DNA from: Methylobacterium phyllostachyos
GTDB lineage: Bacteria; Pseudomonadota; Alphaproteobacteria; Rhizobiales; Beijerinckiaceae
Direction: 5' to 3'
Assembly (NCBI RefSeq): GCF_900103445.1
Contig: NZ_FNHS01000014.1
Coordinates: forward strand, 62,001 to 126,000
DNA length: 64,000 bases
Shown: one piece after another, positions 1-8,496 of the stretch
How positions within the stretch are numbered: position 1 is the first letter of the stretch
Layout: the number at the start of each line of letters is the position of its first letter
The notes under the pieces: model-generated
Database searches by the model: none
What the model saw: the letters and a program-made list of their open reading frames with translations, nothing else
What the model was told of the DNA's origin: nothing
Translations under genes and position numbers: made by a program

Positions 1-645
1 GGACAGGACGTCGTCGACATGCAACAGGTTGATCCGCTGCTCACCCGGGGAAAGCGCGAGTTGCCGCCCTTCCGTCCGGGCTTGAAGCAGGGCCGATATG
101 AGCTTTCCGCGGCGATCCTCCGGCCCATAGGTATCCGGAAGCTTCAGCGTCAGGATCGAGACGCCTTCGGCTTCGGCATAATAGGCGGCGATGTCTTCGA
201 AAGCCTGCTTGGTCGCGGCGTAAAGCGTCGCCGGCTTGTAGTCGTCGCTCTCGAAATGTTGCCAGATCGTCCCGAAATTCACGAGGGCCCTGACACCGCA
301 CCGCGCCATCGCGTCCAGAAGCTGCGTGCCGAATAACAGGTTGCTTTCGATCAGGGGGGCGACGTGTTCCGGTCCGTGTACGCCGACAAAGTGAGTCGCG
401 GCATGGATCACGGCGTCGGGAGCGAAAGCCCGCACCAGCCCATGGAGATCGCTGGTCGAGCCGTCGTGGCGCAGGATCGTCGCGCGCGGATCGAGACAAT
501 CGGCCGACGACCCCGCCCGTAGCAGGGCTCCGACAGAGAAGCCCGCATCCGCGAACCCACGCGCCAGGCGACCGCCGACGAAGCCGGTCGCGCCGGTGAT
601 GAGCAGGCGTCCGGACGACCGGGATAAGTCTACCACGTCTTCCAC
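1..645 (-). CDS. NAD-dependent epimerase/dehydratase, C-terminal part cut by the window edge
   Basis: Nucleotide-sugar epimerase/dehydratase of the extended short-chain dehydrogenase family, read by translating the minus strand directly. The visible 215 or so residues contain the Rossmann motif GATGFVGG near the N-terminus, the conserved HAAT segment, the catalytic YAATK (YxxxK) and the late LLHVDDV segment. The gene continues past base 1. The start is a GTG at 645 or 636, inside the last codons of rfbF, so the two are translationally coupled. Being directly behind rfbF and rfbG, it probably reduces or epimerises CDP-4-keto-6-deoxyglucose (CDP-abequose or CDP-paratose synthase-like). The family assignment is firm; the exact sugar product is inference from neighbours. 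Confidence 0.85.
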   Translation of the reverse strand, partial: MEDVVDLSRSSGRLLITGATGFVGGRLARGFADAGFSVGALLRAGSSADCLDPRATILRHDGSTSDLHGLVRAFAPDAVIHAATHFVGVHGPEHVAPLIESNLLFGTQLLDAMARCGVRALVNFGTIWQHFESDDYKPATLYAATKQAFEDIAAYYAEAEGVSILTLKLPDTYGPEDRRGKLISALLQARTEGRQLALSPGEQRINLLHVDDVLS

Positions 646-1400
646 GGCGCGCGTCCCGACGCCCAGAGCGCCTCGAGATTCATCTTGTCTCGCAGGGTGT
701 CCATCGCCTGCCAGAAGCCGTCATGAACGAAGGCCTGCAATTCACCGGCCTGCGCCAAGCTTTCGAGGGGTTCGCGCTCCCAGATTGTCTCGTCGCCCGC
801 GATCGTGTCGATGACCGACGGCGCGAGCAGGAAGAAGCCTCCGTTGATCCACCCGCCTTCGTTGTCGGGCTTCTCCTCGAAGGCGGTGACCTGAGTGCCG
901 TCGAGGGACAGGTAGCCGAAGCGCTTATCCGGTCTCACGGCCGTCACCGTCGCGCGCTTGCCGTGGGCGCGGTGGAAGTCGATTTGCGCGGTGAAATCGA
1001 TGTCGCTGACGCCGTCCCCATAGGTGAACGCGAAGAACTCCTCATCCTCGAGGTGGTGGCGAATGCGCTTCAGGCGACCGCCGGTCATGCTGTGCTCGCC
1101 CGTATCCACCAGCGTGACCGTCCAGGGCTCGGCCGTCTTGCGGTGGATCTCCATGCGGTTCTCGGCGATCTTCAGCGTGACATCGCTCATGTGCAGGAAG
1201 TAGTTCGAAAAATACTCCTTGATGACGTAACCCTTGTACCCGAGGCAGATCACGAAATCATTGATGCCGTGCCGGCTGTAGCCCTTCATGATGTGCCACA
1301 GCATCGGGCGGCCACCGATCTCGACCATCGGCTTCGGCCGCGTGGCGGTCTCCTCGGACAGGCGCGTGCCCAGGCCGCCGGCGAGAATGACGGCCTTCAT
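630..1400 (-). CDS. rfbF: Glucose-1-phosphate cytidylyltransferase
   Basis: Makes CDP-glucose from CTP and glucose 1-phosphate, the first step of CDP-dideoxyhexose synthesis for surface polysaccharide. The 256-residue protein has the usual family length and starts with the nucleotidyltransferase signature AGGLGTRLSEET at residues 7-18, followed by KPMVEIGGRPMLWHIM and the metal-binding FTYGDGVSDID segment. It lies 52 bases after rfbG and its stop is overlapped by the following epimerase, so the genes form one minus-strand operon. The N-terminal MKAVILAGGLGTR is very typical of the family and fixes the start. Confidence 0.95.
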   Translation of the reverse strand: MKAVILAGGLGTRLSEETATRPKPMVEIGGRPMLWHIMKGYSRHGINDFVICLGYKGYVIKEYFSNYFLHMSDVTLKIAENRMEIHRKTAEPWTVTLVDTGEHSMTGGRLKRIRHHLEDEEFFAFTYGDGVSDIDFTAQIDFHRAHGKRATVTAVRPDKRFGYLSLDGTQVTAFEEKPDNEGGWINGGFFLLAPSVIDTIAGDETIWEREPLESLAQAGELQAFVHDGFWQAMDTLRDKMNLEALWASGRAPWKTW

Positions 1401-1452
1401 AGGCCGCTCCTGGGAGATTCGAGCCCGGGCCGGATCGTGCGCTGACGGGAAG

Positions 1453-2553
1453 TCATGCTAGAGCCTCGTCGTTGCGTGCATGGCTGTCAGTCCCGGCGAG
1501 GCGACGGTAGTCGGCGATCTGTGCCTCCACGAGCGCCCGCGCAGAGGCCGGGCGCTCGTGATAGCCGCGATACCAATCCATCGTCAGGCGCACCGTGTCC
1601 GCCAAGCTCAGCAGGGGCCGCCAGCCCAAGCCGGCCTCCGCCTTGGCCGCATCCAGCTTGAGGATGCCGGCCTCGCTCAGAGGCGACGCCTCGACGCGGA
1701 CCGCGATCGGGTCTCCGCCCCAGCGCGCGAGGGCCTGGTCGATCAGCTGCCGCACCGGAATCTCGTTGGCCCGGGCCGGCCCGAAATTCCAGGCACCGAC
1801 GGCCGCATCGTCGGCGGCGAGGAGGCGTTCCCCGAGCAGAAGGTAGCCGTGCAGGAGTTCGAGCACATGCTGCCAAGGCCTGACCGCTGCCGGGTGGCGC
1901 AACACGAGCGGTGAACGGGCCTGGATCGCGCGGACCAGATCGGGGACGATGCGATCGTCGGACCAGTCACCACCACCGATCACGTTGCCGCCGCGCGCCG
2001 TCGCGAGGCGCAGGTGCGATCCTTCGACCAGGGCCTGCCGATAGCTGCCGGCGATGATCTCGGCCGCTGCCTTGCTCGCGCTGTAGGGATCCTTGCCGCC
2101 CAGCGGATCCGTCTCACGATAGCCCCAGACCCACTCGCGATTCTCGTAGCACTTGTCCGAGGTGACGCAGACAACCGCCACCACCGAGGTGGCTTTGCGG
2201 GCCGCCTCGAGCACATGGGCGGTGCCCATGACGTTGATCGCGAAGGTTTCGAGGGGGGCGGCGTAGGACTGCCGAACGAGGGCCTGGGCAGCGAGGTGAA
2301 AGATGATCTGTGGTTGGAACGCCTCGATTGCGGTCGACACAGCCTCGGCCTCACGGATATCGGCGACGCGCGATTGAATTCGCTCGGCCAGCCCGAGATC
2401 ACGGAACAGGTTTGGTCTGTCATCCGGCGGCGCCAGAGCCAGCCCCATGACGTCCGCGCCTTGGTCGAGCAGCCAAGCGACGAGCCACGCTCCCTTGAAT
2501 CCCGTATGACCCGTGACGAGGACGCGCGTGCCGCGATATCGTTCGAGCGTCAT
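1453..2553 (-). CDS. rfbG: CDP-glucose 4,6-dehydratase
   Basis: Converts CDP-glucose, the RfbF product, to CDP-4-keto-6-deoxyglucose with bound NAD. The 366 residues match the family length. The Rossmann motif GHTGFKG is at about residues 15-21 and the catalytic YSASK (YxxxK) is near residue 157; HLAAQALVRQSY and GGGDW are further family hallmarks. It sits between the glycosyltransferase and rfbF on the same strand with short gaps of 72 and 52 bases, supporting a surface-sugar operon. An RfbH-type dehydrase, expected in the full pathway, is not in the window and may lie beyond base 1. Confidence 0.94.
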   Translation of the reverse strand: MTLERYRGTRVLVTGHTGFKGAWLVAWLLDQGADVMGLALAPPDDRPNLFRDLGLAERIQSRVADIREAEAVSTAIEAFQPQIIFHLAAQALVRQSYAAPLETFAINVMGTAHVLEAARKATSVVAVVCVTSDKCYENREWVWGYRETDPLGGKDPYSASKAAAEIIAGSYRQALVEGSHLRLATARGGNVIGGGDWSDDRIVPDLVRAIQARSPLVLRHPAAVRPWQHVLELLHGYLLLGERLLAADDAAVGAWNFGPARANEIPVRQLIDQALARWGGDPIAVRVEASPLSEAGILKLDAAKAEAGLGWRPLLSLADTVRLTMDWYRGYHERPASARALVEAQIADYRRLAGTDSHARNDEALA

Positions 2554-2625
2554 GCCAGGTCATCCGGTCGGGCTGAAGAGCGGTCGATCATCCCGCTCAC
2601 GCGTCGGTCGAAGCAGCGGGCCGGT

Positions 2626-3567
2626 TCATATCTCATTCCCGTGCAGCATGCCGACATGAACGTCGGCCGGGCTGCGTGTTTGATCGAGAAATTCATAAAA
2701 AAAGGTTTGCAGGGCCGACGGATCGATGTTCTCTTTGATCAGGAAACGCCCGCAGGCACCGCGAAACATCATGATCATGTATTGAGTGATTGCTCTCTTG
2801 AAGTGTTCTGATCTCGAAAAATCTCCAAGGATTGGTCTAAGGTGCTCGAAGAATTGGAACAGGCCCAGATAAGTCTGACTTTCGACTGACGTCGCCTGCG
2901 TGCTCTCCTGCTTCTGATGAATTCGATACAGGAAGACCGCCTCCGGAGCATAGAATATCTTGGACTTGGGTGAGTTGACGCCTACGAACGGAATCGTATC
3001 GGAAAAATAGGATGCGGAGAGTGTCGGCTGCTCGAAGCGCAACCATTCCGTTCGCCGGTAGAACGTCGAAAAAACCGTGTTGATCTGATTGTGCGCGACC
3101 GGACTCGCGAAATAACGGATCAGCCATGGCTCGGCCGGCTCGGACATCGCCGCGGACGACAAGGGATCGGCTTGATGTACGATCCTGCTCTCACCGTCTA
3201 TGAGGACTCTGAGTCCAAGCCCGGCCTGGATTGTATCGTCGGTTTCGAATGCTTGCACCATCGTCGAGATGTAGCTGCCCGAAATCAGGTCATCATCGCT
3301 TAGAAGCAGCAGATATTTTCCGCGCGCGCGCTTGACCGCGTCGTTGACGTTTGCCTCCATAGGGATCGTAAAGGGCCGATTGATGACCTGAAACCGATCG
3401 TTCTGAAGCTGGGACAGAAAATTGAACGTTCCATCCTTGCTGGCGTTGTTGCTGACAATCAATTCCAGATTGCCGTAGTCTTGAAGTGTTATTGATCGCA
3501 GTGTTTGAACGAGAAGTTCAAGACGATTCAAAGTCGGAACTACAATTGAAACCAATGGCGGTGACAT
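2626..3567 (-). CDS. Family 2 glycosyltransferase
   Basis: GT-A fold glycosyltransferase that probably adds a sugar to an O-antigen or similar surface glycan in the cytoplasm. The 313-residue product starts MSPPLVSIVVPTLNR, the standard GT2 N-terminus. The nucleotide-sugar/metal motif is LLLLSDDDLI at about residues 89-98. I chose the ATG at 3567 because a longer frame to 3678 would put 37 unrelated residues in front of the conserved first strand. The gene is clearly lower in GC than its neighbours (many AAA, ATT and TTT codons), consistent with acquisition by transfer, as is common for polysaccharide loci. No transmembrane segment is evident. The acceptor and donor cannot be told from sequence. 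Confidence 0.85.
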   Translation of the reverse strand: MSPPLVSIVVPTLNRLELLVQTLRSITLQDYGNLELIVSNNASKDGTFNFLSQLQNDRFQVINRPFTIPMEANVNDAVKRARGKYLLLLSDDDLISGSYISTMVQAFETDDTIQAGLGLRVLIDGESRIVHQADPLSSAAMSEPAEPWLIRYFASPVAHNQINTVFSTFYRRTEWLRFEQPTLSASYFSDTIPFVGVNSPKSKIFYAPEAVFLYRIHQKQESTQATSVESQTYLGLFQFFEHLRPILGDFSRSEHFKRAITQYMIMMFRGACGRFLIKENIDPSALQTFFYEFLDQTRSPADVHVGMLHGNEI

Positions 3568-3914
3568 CGATAAACCTGTTCTTGTCTGGAAAGGCCAGCT
3601 TGGCCTGACGGAACAAAAGACGGACTGACCTCGGTGCTGCCTGGTCATGACGTTGGAGCGGTGAGCCGCATACGTCAAAGGAAATTGTCGCGGCCACCGG
3701 TGCCGTCGGCCAGCTTCCGCGATGCTGCTGCGGCCACCGGCTGCCAGTGAATACCGCGGGCGACACCGGCATGCTCAGCCAGGACCGTCCGGCTCGACCT
3801 GAAAACACAACGTTGCGAACGGCTGACGATCACACCTGCGGTCCGCGTGGCGTGGGATCCCGCCACGTCCCGCTCGGGATTTCCCGGCCGCAGCGCCGAC
3901 GCCGGATCGCCGAC
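3568..3914. other. Intergenic stretch without a supported gene
   Basis: About 350 bases lie between dut and the glycosyltransferase, both on the minus strand. No open frame here has a family signature or a convincing ribosome site. A near repeat of GCGGCCACCGG occurs twice (near 3691 and 3730). The promoter of the surface-sugar operon probably lies here, but I could not point to convincing -35/-10 boxes. Confidence 0.5.
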
Positions 3915-4385
3915 TCACAGACCGCTCGAACCGAACCCGCCCGACCCGCGGCCCGAGCCACCCCCGGCTTCATCTTTCAGGACGGTCAGGGTGGGCCGGG
4001 CGATGCGGGTGAAGACCAATTGCGCGATCCGCTCGCCCGGTTCGATCCGAACGGCCTCCGACGCATCGCGATTCCAGGCCGAGATCAGGAGGGGGCCTTC
4101 GTAATCCGCGTCGATCACGCCGGTGCCGTTGCCGAGGATCAGGCCGTCCCGGTGTCCGCGGCCGGACCGCGGGAAGATCAGGCCGCACCAGGCGGGATCG
4201 CGGATCAACACGCTGAACCCCGCCGGGATCAGCGCCGGCTTGCCCTGTGGCGGCAGAAGCAGCGGCGCGTCCAGGCAGGCATGCAGGTCGAGCCCCGCGG
4301 CGGCGGACGAGCCCCAGCGCGGGAAGCCCCAGCCGGTGAGCCGCGGGTCGAGCAGCCGCAGGCCGACCTCCGGCAGGTCGCTCAC
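3915..4385 (-). CDS. dut: Deoxyuridine 5'-triphosphate nucleotidohydrolase (dUTPase)
   Basis: Hydrolyses dUTP to dUMP and pyrophosphate, keeping uracil out of DNA and supplying dTMP synthesis. All five trimeric-dUTPase motifs are visible in order in the 156 residues: AGLDL, PRSGRGHRDGL, GNGTGVIDADYEGPL, ERIAQLVF, and a C-terminal glycine-rich arm ending RGSGGFGSSG. Length is normal. The start is a GTG at 4385 overlapping the TGA of the upstream lyase (GTGA), so translation is coupled. Motif 2 has GRGHRDGL where the common form is SSLAxKxGL, a mild variation. Confidence 0.95.
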   Translation of the reverse strand: MSDLPEVGLRLLDPRLTGWGFPRWGSSAAAGLDLHACLDAPLLLPPQGKPALIPAGFSVLIRDPAWCGLIFPRSGRGHRDGLILGNGTGVIDADYEGPLLISAWNRDASEAVRIEPGERIAQLVFTRIARPTLTVLKDEAGGGSGRGSGGFGSSGL

Positions 4386-5263
4386 GCGGAAAGCCGCGCG
4401 ATCGCCTCGGCCATCGCGAGCGTCCGGCGGGCCGCCTCGACGTGGAGACGCTCGACCATCTTGCCGTCGAGCGCGACGACCCCGCGGTCGCGATTCTCCG
4501 GCGCCTCGAAAACATCCATCAGCCGTCGGGCCTGCTCGACCGCCACGGCGCTCGGCCCGAAGGCGGCGTTAGCCGGGCCGATCTGGCTCGGATGGATCAG
4601 CATCTTGCCGTCGAAGCCGAGGTCGCGGCCCTGCGCGCACTCGGCCGCGAAGCCGGAGGCGTCGGTCAGGTCGGTGAAGACGCCGTCGATCGCCTCGATT
4701 TCGTAGGCCCGGGCGGCGGCCAGCACCGTCATCAGCCAGGGAACGAGGGCGGCGCGCCCCGGCGGCGGGATCCGGGCCGCCTTCAGGAGGTCGTTCGGGC
4801 CGATCACCAGCGCGGCGAGCCGCCCGTCGACATCCCGGGCCGCCCCGGCGATCTCGGCGGCGTTGACCACCGCCATCGGCGTCTCGATCATCGCCCAGAC
4901 CCGGGTCGCCAGCGGCGCCCCGAGCCGGCGCAGGCGGGATCCGACGGCGATCAGCGTGTCGGAGGTGCGGACCTTCGGCACCAGGATGGCGTCCGGGGCC
5001 GCCGGCGCGAGCGCCACGAGGTCGGCCTCACCCTCCTCGGTCTCGGGTGGGTTGATCCGAACCACGACTTCGCGCGCCCCGAAACCCCGGGCGGCCACCG
5101 CGGCGGCGACCTGCGCGCGGGCCGCTTCCTTGGCCTCCGGGGCGGTCCCGTCCTCCAGATCGATCAGGATCACGTCGGCGGGCAGCGTCCGCGCCTTTTC
5201 CAGAGCTCGCGCGTTGGAGCCGGGCATCGCCAGGACGCTGCGACGGGGACGGATCTCAGTCAT
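4382..5263 (-). CDS. CoA ester lyase, CitE-like (HpcH/HpaI aldolase family)
   Basis: Member of the citrate lyase beta-subunit-like family, which cleaves or forms C-C bonds in CoA thioesters such as malyl- or citramalyl-CoA. The 293-residue product starts MTEIRPRRSVLAMPGSNARA and carries VILIDLEDGTAP, RINPPETE, LVPKV and AMIETPMAVVNA, which supply the CoA/oxaloacid-binding and Mg-binding acids of this TIM-barrel family. The frame remains open far upstream, but the family N-terminus fixes the ATG at 5263. No CitD or CitF subunit gene is adjacent, so a stand-alone lyase is likely. The substrate is unknown; in a methylotroph a role near malyl-CoA metabolism is possible, but this is not the longer canonical malyl-CoA lyase. 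Confidence 0.85.
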   Translation of the reverse strand: MTEIRPRRSVLAMPGSNARALEKARTLPADVILIDLEDGTAPEAKEAARAQVAAAVAARGFGAREVVVRINPPETEEGEADLVALAPAAPDAILVPKVRTSDTLIAVGSRLRRLGAPLATRVWAMIETPMAVVNAAEIAGAARDVDGRLAALVIGPNDLLKAARIPPPGRAALVPWLMTVLAAARAYEIEAIDGVFTDLTDASGFAAECAQGRDLGFDGKMLIHPSQIGPANAAFGPSAVAVEQARRLMDVFEAPENRDRGVVALDGKMVERLHVEAARRTLAMAEAIARLSA

Positions 5264-5365
5264 CACGCGGCTCCCGATTCGGTGCGTCGGCGCGATGCGA
5301 TAGCGGTCCACGCCAGCCCGGACAAGAACGCAGCGCGGGTCGGGTTCCGCATGGGGAGGATCGCC

Positions 5366-6151
5366 ATGGCGCGGTGGATCGCGGGGCTCGACGGGTGCCG
5401 GGGCGCCTGGGCGGGGGCCCTGCTCGACCTCGACGATCCCGAGCGGCACCGCTGCGCCCTCTTCCCGGATGTCGAAGCGCTCCTCGACGCGCCGGAGCAG
5501 CCCCTCGTAATCGGGATCGACGTGCCGATCGGCCTGCCCGACCGGATCGTCGGCGGCGGGCGGGCGGCCGATCTGGCGGCGCGCGCCAAGCTCGGCCCGG
5601 CCCGGTCGTCGGTCTTCCCGATGCCGCCGCGGGCCGCGATCTACGCGGACGACTACGACGCCGCCAAGGCCGCCTCCCGGGCCGCCAGCGACCCGCCCTT
5701 TGCGCCCTCGATCCAGGGCTACAACATCTTCCGCTACGTCCGGGCCGTGGACACGCTGCTGCGGGCGCGGCCGGAACTGTGCGACCGGATCCACGAGGTT
5801 CACCCGGAGGTGGCCTTCCACGCCCTCAACGGAGGCCGGCCCCTCGGCCTGCCGAAAAAGGGACCCCGGGCCCGGGAGGGGCTCGACCTGCGGCGCAGAC
5901 TTCTCGCGGCGGCCGGGCTCCCGGAAGCGCTGATCGACGCCCGCGCGAAGGGCATCCCGGCGGATGATCATCTCGACGCGCTCGCCGCGCTGCTGGTGGC
6001 GCGCGACATCCTGGCCGGCCGTGCCGTGCCGATGCCGGCTGTGCCCGAGCGGGACGCTTACGGGCTGCCGGTAGTGATCTGGGCTCCGGCCGAGCCGGAG
6101 CCGGCTGCCGGCATCGGAGACATCGATTCCACGGGCGCGGTCGCTCTTTGA
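5366..6151 (+). CDS. DUF429 family protein (predicted RNase H-like nuclease)
   Basis: The 261-residue product begins MARWIAGLDGCRGAWAGALL, the typical DUF429 opening. It continues with IGIDVPIGLPD, the ARSSVFPMPPR segment, IQGYNIFRYVRAVD, and EVHPEVAFHALNGG, then a C-terminal ADDHLDALAALLVA helix. These match the family, which is predicted from fold comparison to be RNase H-like; activity is not established. The ATG at 5366 is set by a strong ribosome site GGGGAGGA at 5353-5360. It is divergent from the CoA lyase with about 100 bases between them that must hold both promoters. Confidence 0.85.
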   Translation: MARWIAGLDGCRGAWAGALLDLDDPERHRCALFPDVEALLDAPEQPLVIGIDVPIGLPDRIVGGGRAADLAARAKLGPARSSVFPMPPRAAIYADDYDAAKAASRAASDPPFAPSIQGYNIFRYVRAVDTLLRARPELCDRIHEVHPEVAFHALNGGRPLGLPKKGPRAREGLDLRRRLLAAAGLPEALIDARAKGIPADDHLDALAALLVARDILAGRAVPMPAVPERDAYGLPVVIWAPAEPEPAAGIGDIDSTGAVAL

Positions 6152-6198
6152 GACGCACTGCACGTTGTCAGGCGGCCAGATGCCCTAGCTTTCGTGTG

Positions 6199-6714
6199 AT
6201 GACCTCAGAGACAGCTCCCCCGATTCGCCATATCGCCCGGGCCATCGTGCTCGACCCGCAGGACCGGATCCTGCTGATCGCCTATGCCTCCGTTCACGCG
6301 ACGGGGCCGGACGGGACGCCGCTGCGGTTCTGGTTCATGCCGGGCGGCGGCCTGGAGCCCGGCGAAGACCACGTCACCGCCTGCCGCCGGGAACTCGGTG
6401 AGGAGATCGGCCGCGCCGACGTGACGATCGGCCCGCAGGTCGCCGCCTGCGACGGCCCGTTCCACCTGTTCCGCCAAAGCCGGGATGCCCGCGAGCGCTA
6501 CTTCCTCGTCCGCCTGCCCGACGATCGGGTCGACACCAGCCGCCTCGCCGAGACCGAGGACAATCCCGTGCTCGGCACCCGCTGGTGGCCGATCGCCGAA
6601 TTGCGTGCGAGCGGAGACCGTGTCGAGCCGGCCGGGCTGGCCGATCTTGCGGCCGATCTCGCCCGTGGGATTATCCCGGACGAGCCCCGCGTTCTGAGAT
6701 GGCAAAGGTCCTGA
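6199..6714 (+). CDS. NUDIX hydrolase
   Basis: A 171-residue NUDIX-fold pyrophosphohydrolase. The Nudix box is intact: GGGLEPGEDHVTACRRELGEEIG, with the REL-GEE metal-binding helix. It is preceded by a short beta region starting PPIRHIARAIVLDPQDRILL. The substrate cannot be predicted; the segment WWPIAEL after the box is common in NUDIX proteins of the MutT/ADP-ribose type. The ATG at 6199 was chosen over an earlier in-frame start because homologous folds begin shortly before the RAIVLD strand. Confidence 0.88.
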   Translation: MTSETAPPIRHIARAIVLDPQDRILLIAYASVHATGPDGTPLRFWFMPGGGLEPGEDHVTACRRELGEEIGRADVTIGPQVAACDGPFHLFRQSRDARERYFLVRLPDDRVDTSRLAETEDNPVLGTRWWPIAELRASGDRVEPAGLADLAADLARGIIPDEPRVLRWQRS

Positions 6715-6757
6715 TCTCGGCCGTATCGCGGCGAATAATACAACCGGAGGTGACTTG

Positions 6758-7423
6758 ATGTTTCCTGTCTATTTGACCGAAGGCTACCGCTCGTTCCTTG
6801 AGCAGCGCTTTCCGGCAGAGCGTCGACGCTTCGCGCAGCTGGCCCAGTCGCAGCAGCCGGAGATTCTGATCATCAGCTGCTGCGACAGCCGCGTCTCCCC
6901 CAGCGCGATCTTCGATGCCGGGCCGGGCGAGCTGTTCACGATCCGCAACGTCGCCAATCTCGTGCCCCCCTATCAGCCGGACGAGAACTACCATGGCACC
7001 TCGGCGGCGCTCGAGTTCGCCGTTCAGGCCCTGGAGGTGAAGCATATCGTCGTGCTCGGCCACGCCACCTGCGGCGGCGTGAAGGCCTATGCCCAGAAGG
7101 CCAAGCCGCTCTCCGAGGGCAACTTCATCGGCAAGTGGGTCTCTCTGGTGGAGCCTGCGGTTGCGAAGGCCGGCGATCCCGAGGCGCCCAATTATCTGAC
7201 GCGCCTCGAATACGCGGTGGTGGCGCAGGGCCTCGAGAACCTGATGACCTTCCCGTTCGTGAAGGAGCGGGTCGAGGATGGCCGGCTCCAGCTCCACGGC
7301 GCGCATTTCGGCGTCGCCAGCGGGTCCCTCGTCGTGCGCGACCCGGAGACCGGGGCGTTCAAGGCGCCGCTCGATACGGCCGGCCTGCCGGTGCGGTCCG
7401 CCGCCGCGATCGCGTGTGATTGA
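6758..7423 (+). CDS. Beta-class carbonic anhydrase
   Basis: Interconverts CO2 and bicarbonate with a zinc ion. In the 221-residue product the zinc ligands are visible: Cys41 in SCCDSRVSP with the Asp43/Arg45 dyad, then His102 and Cys105 in VLGHATCGGV. The beta-CA signature IRNVANLVPPY also occurs. No signal peptide is present, so the enzyme is cytoplasmic. The ATG at 6758 is preceded by CGGAGG at 6745-6750. The gene converges on the DUF4142 gene and is followed by a double terminator. Confidence 0.95.
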   Translation: MFPVYLTEGYRSFLEQRFPAERRRFAQLAQSQQPEILIISCCDSRVSPSAIFDAGPGELFTIRNVANLVPPYQPDENYHGTSAALEFAVQALEVKHIVVLGHATCGGVKAYAQKAKPLSEGNFIGKWVSLVEPAVAKAGDPEAPNYLTRLEYAVVAQGLENLMTFPFVKERVEDGRLQLHGAHFGVASGSLVVRDPETGAFKAPLDTAGLPVRSAAAIACD

Positions 7424-7464
7424 GGCCGAGTCCGGCGCAGGAAACTGCGCCGGACATACGCAAA

Positions 7465-7528
7465 CAAAAAAGGCGGCCCGCTTGCACGGGCCGCCTGTCC
7501 TGAAGGCCCGGCCGAAGCCGGGCCTTTT
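7465..7528. terminator. Paired bidirectional terminators between convergent genes
   Basis: There are two hairpins. Stem GGCGGCCCG (7472-7480) pairs with CGGGCCGCC (7487-7495) over a 6-nt loop. On the minus strand this is followed by TTTTTTG, so it ends the DUF4142 transcript. Stem AAGGCCCGGC (7503-7512) pairs with GCCGGGCCTT (7517-7526) over a CGAA tetraloop and runs into TTTT on the plus strand, ending the carbonic anhydrase transcript. Each direction reaches its T-tract hairpin second. Confidence 0.85.
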
Positions 7529-7536
7529 CGTGGATC

Positions 7537-8241
7537 TTACATGGCACCCGGCAGGCGCTGGGCCTGGTTGTAGTGCATCTCCAGCGCCGGCAGGGCCTGC
7601 TGGGCGTAGTTCCGAAGGGCCGGGTTCGGGCCACCCTGGGCGTAGGCCTGGGTCATCGAGATGGCCATCTGATGAGCCTGGATCTGCTGGTTCGCGTACA
7701 CGCGATCGAAGCGCGCGCCGGCCGGGGTCGCCGAGAGCTCGGCCAGCATTGCCTGCTGCTGCGGGCTCGGCTGTACGATCGTGGAAGCACCCGTCGCCAT
7801 CATGTCACCGCCGCCGAGGCGGCCGCCGGCCGCAGCGCCGTTCGCCGCACCGGCACCCGCGCCCTGGAGGCCGCCGACCGGGCCGCCCGAAAGCGTCCCG
7901 CCAACCACGCCGGTCGCCGCACCGACGCCAGCACCCACGGCGCTGCCCGCCACCGCGATCGGGGCCGTGATCAGGCCGCCGAGGCCCGGATCGCCGCCCG
8001 CCATCGCGCCGGGCTGTCCGCCGGCCAGCGCAACGTTGGCGGCGCGGTGATCGCGGATCACCTCCTGGGCGTAGGACCGGACGCGCGGATTGCGCGACTT
8101 CGACAGGGCGATCTGCGAGGACTGGATCTCGAACGCATTCGCCTGCATCGATTGCATGCGGAAATCGTTGGCGCTCTGCGCCAGGGCCGGGGTCGACAGC
8201 GCCAGGACCAGCGCGGAGGCAGCGGCGTAATTCTTCAGCAT
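7537..8241 (-). CDS. Exported DUF4142 protein with a glycine-zipper insertion
   Basis: A 234-residue secreted protein. Residues 1-22 form a signal peptide (hydrophobic core, cut after ALAQ). DUF4142, a ferritin-like four-helix domain, is present in two parts. The first (about 24-71) contains FEIQSSQIALSKSRNPRVRSYAQ and IRDHRAAN; the second (about 160-230) contains FDRVYANQQIQAHQMAIS and an ALPALEMHYNQAQ ending. Between them is a roughly 80-residue Gly/Ala-rich stretch with repeated GxxxG spacing, resembling a glycine-zipper membrane segment. The start at 8241 is preceded by GAGG. DUF4142 proteins are often linked to stress or envelope functions; the role here is unknown. Confidence 0.82.
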   Translation of the reverse strand: MLKNYAAASALVLALSTPALAQSANDFRMQSMQANAFEIQSSQIALSKSRNPRVRSYAQEVIRDHRAANVALAGGQPGAMAGGDPGLGGLITAPIAVAGSAVGAGVGAATGVVGGTLSGGPVGGLQGAGAGAANGAAAGGRLGGGDMMATGASTIVQPSPQQQAMLAELSATPAGARFDRVYANQQIQAHQMAISMTQAYAQGGPNPALRNYAQQALPALEMHYNQAQRLPGAM

Positions 8242-8496
8242 CAGGAACCTCGTTTCGAGATGGGCGCGCGAGCGGTCACAGGATGTGTGGCGGAGATCGG
8301 AGACCTCACGCTCCGCGCTCGCGGATTGATTCGTCAACGGAGGTATCGACTTATGGTTCCTGCCGTTTTCGCTTTGGACCGGCCTCGTGGATAAGGTTCC
8401 GCCCCCGTGCGGCTGTGCCCGCAGGCCCAAAACCAGTCGATCGGTAATCCCAGTGGCGATGCGCGGGACGCCGCGTCACGGACCTCTGAGCGCCGG

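Noticed and set aside
5264..6163. N-terminal extension of the CitE-like lyase over the DUF429 gene
   Set aside because: It is antisense to DUF429, and the lyase family N-terminus begins at 5263.
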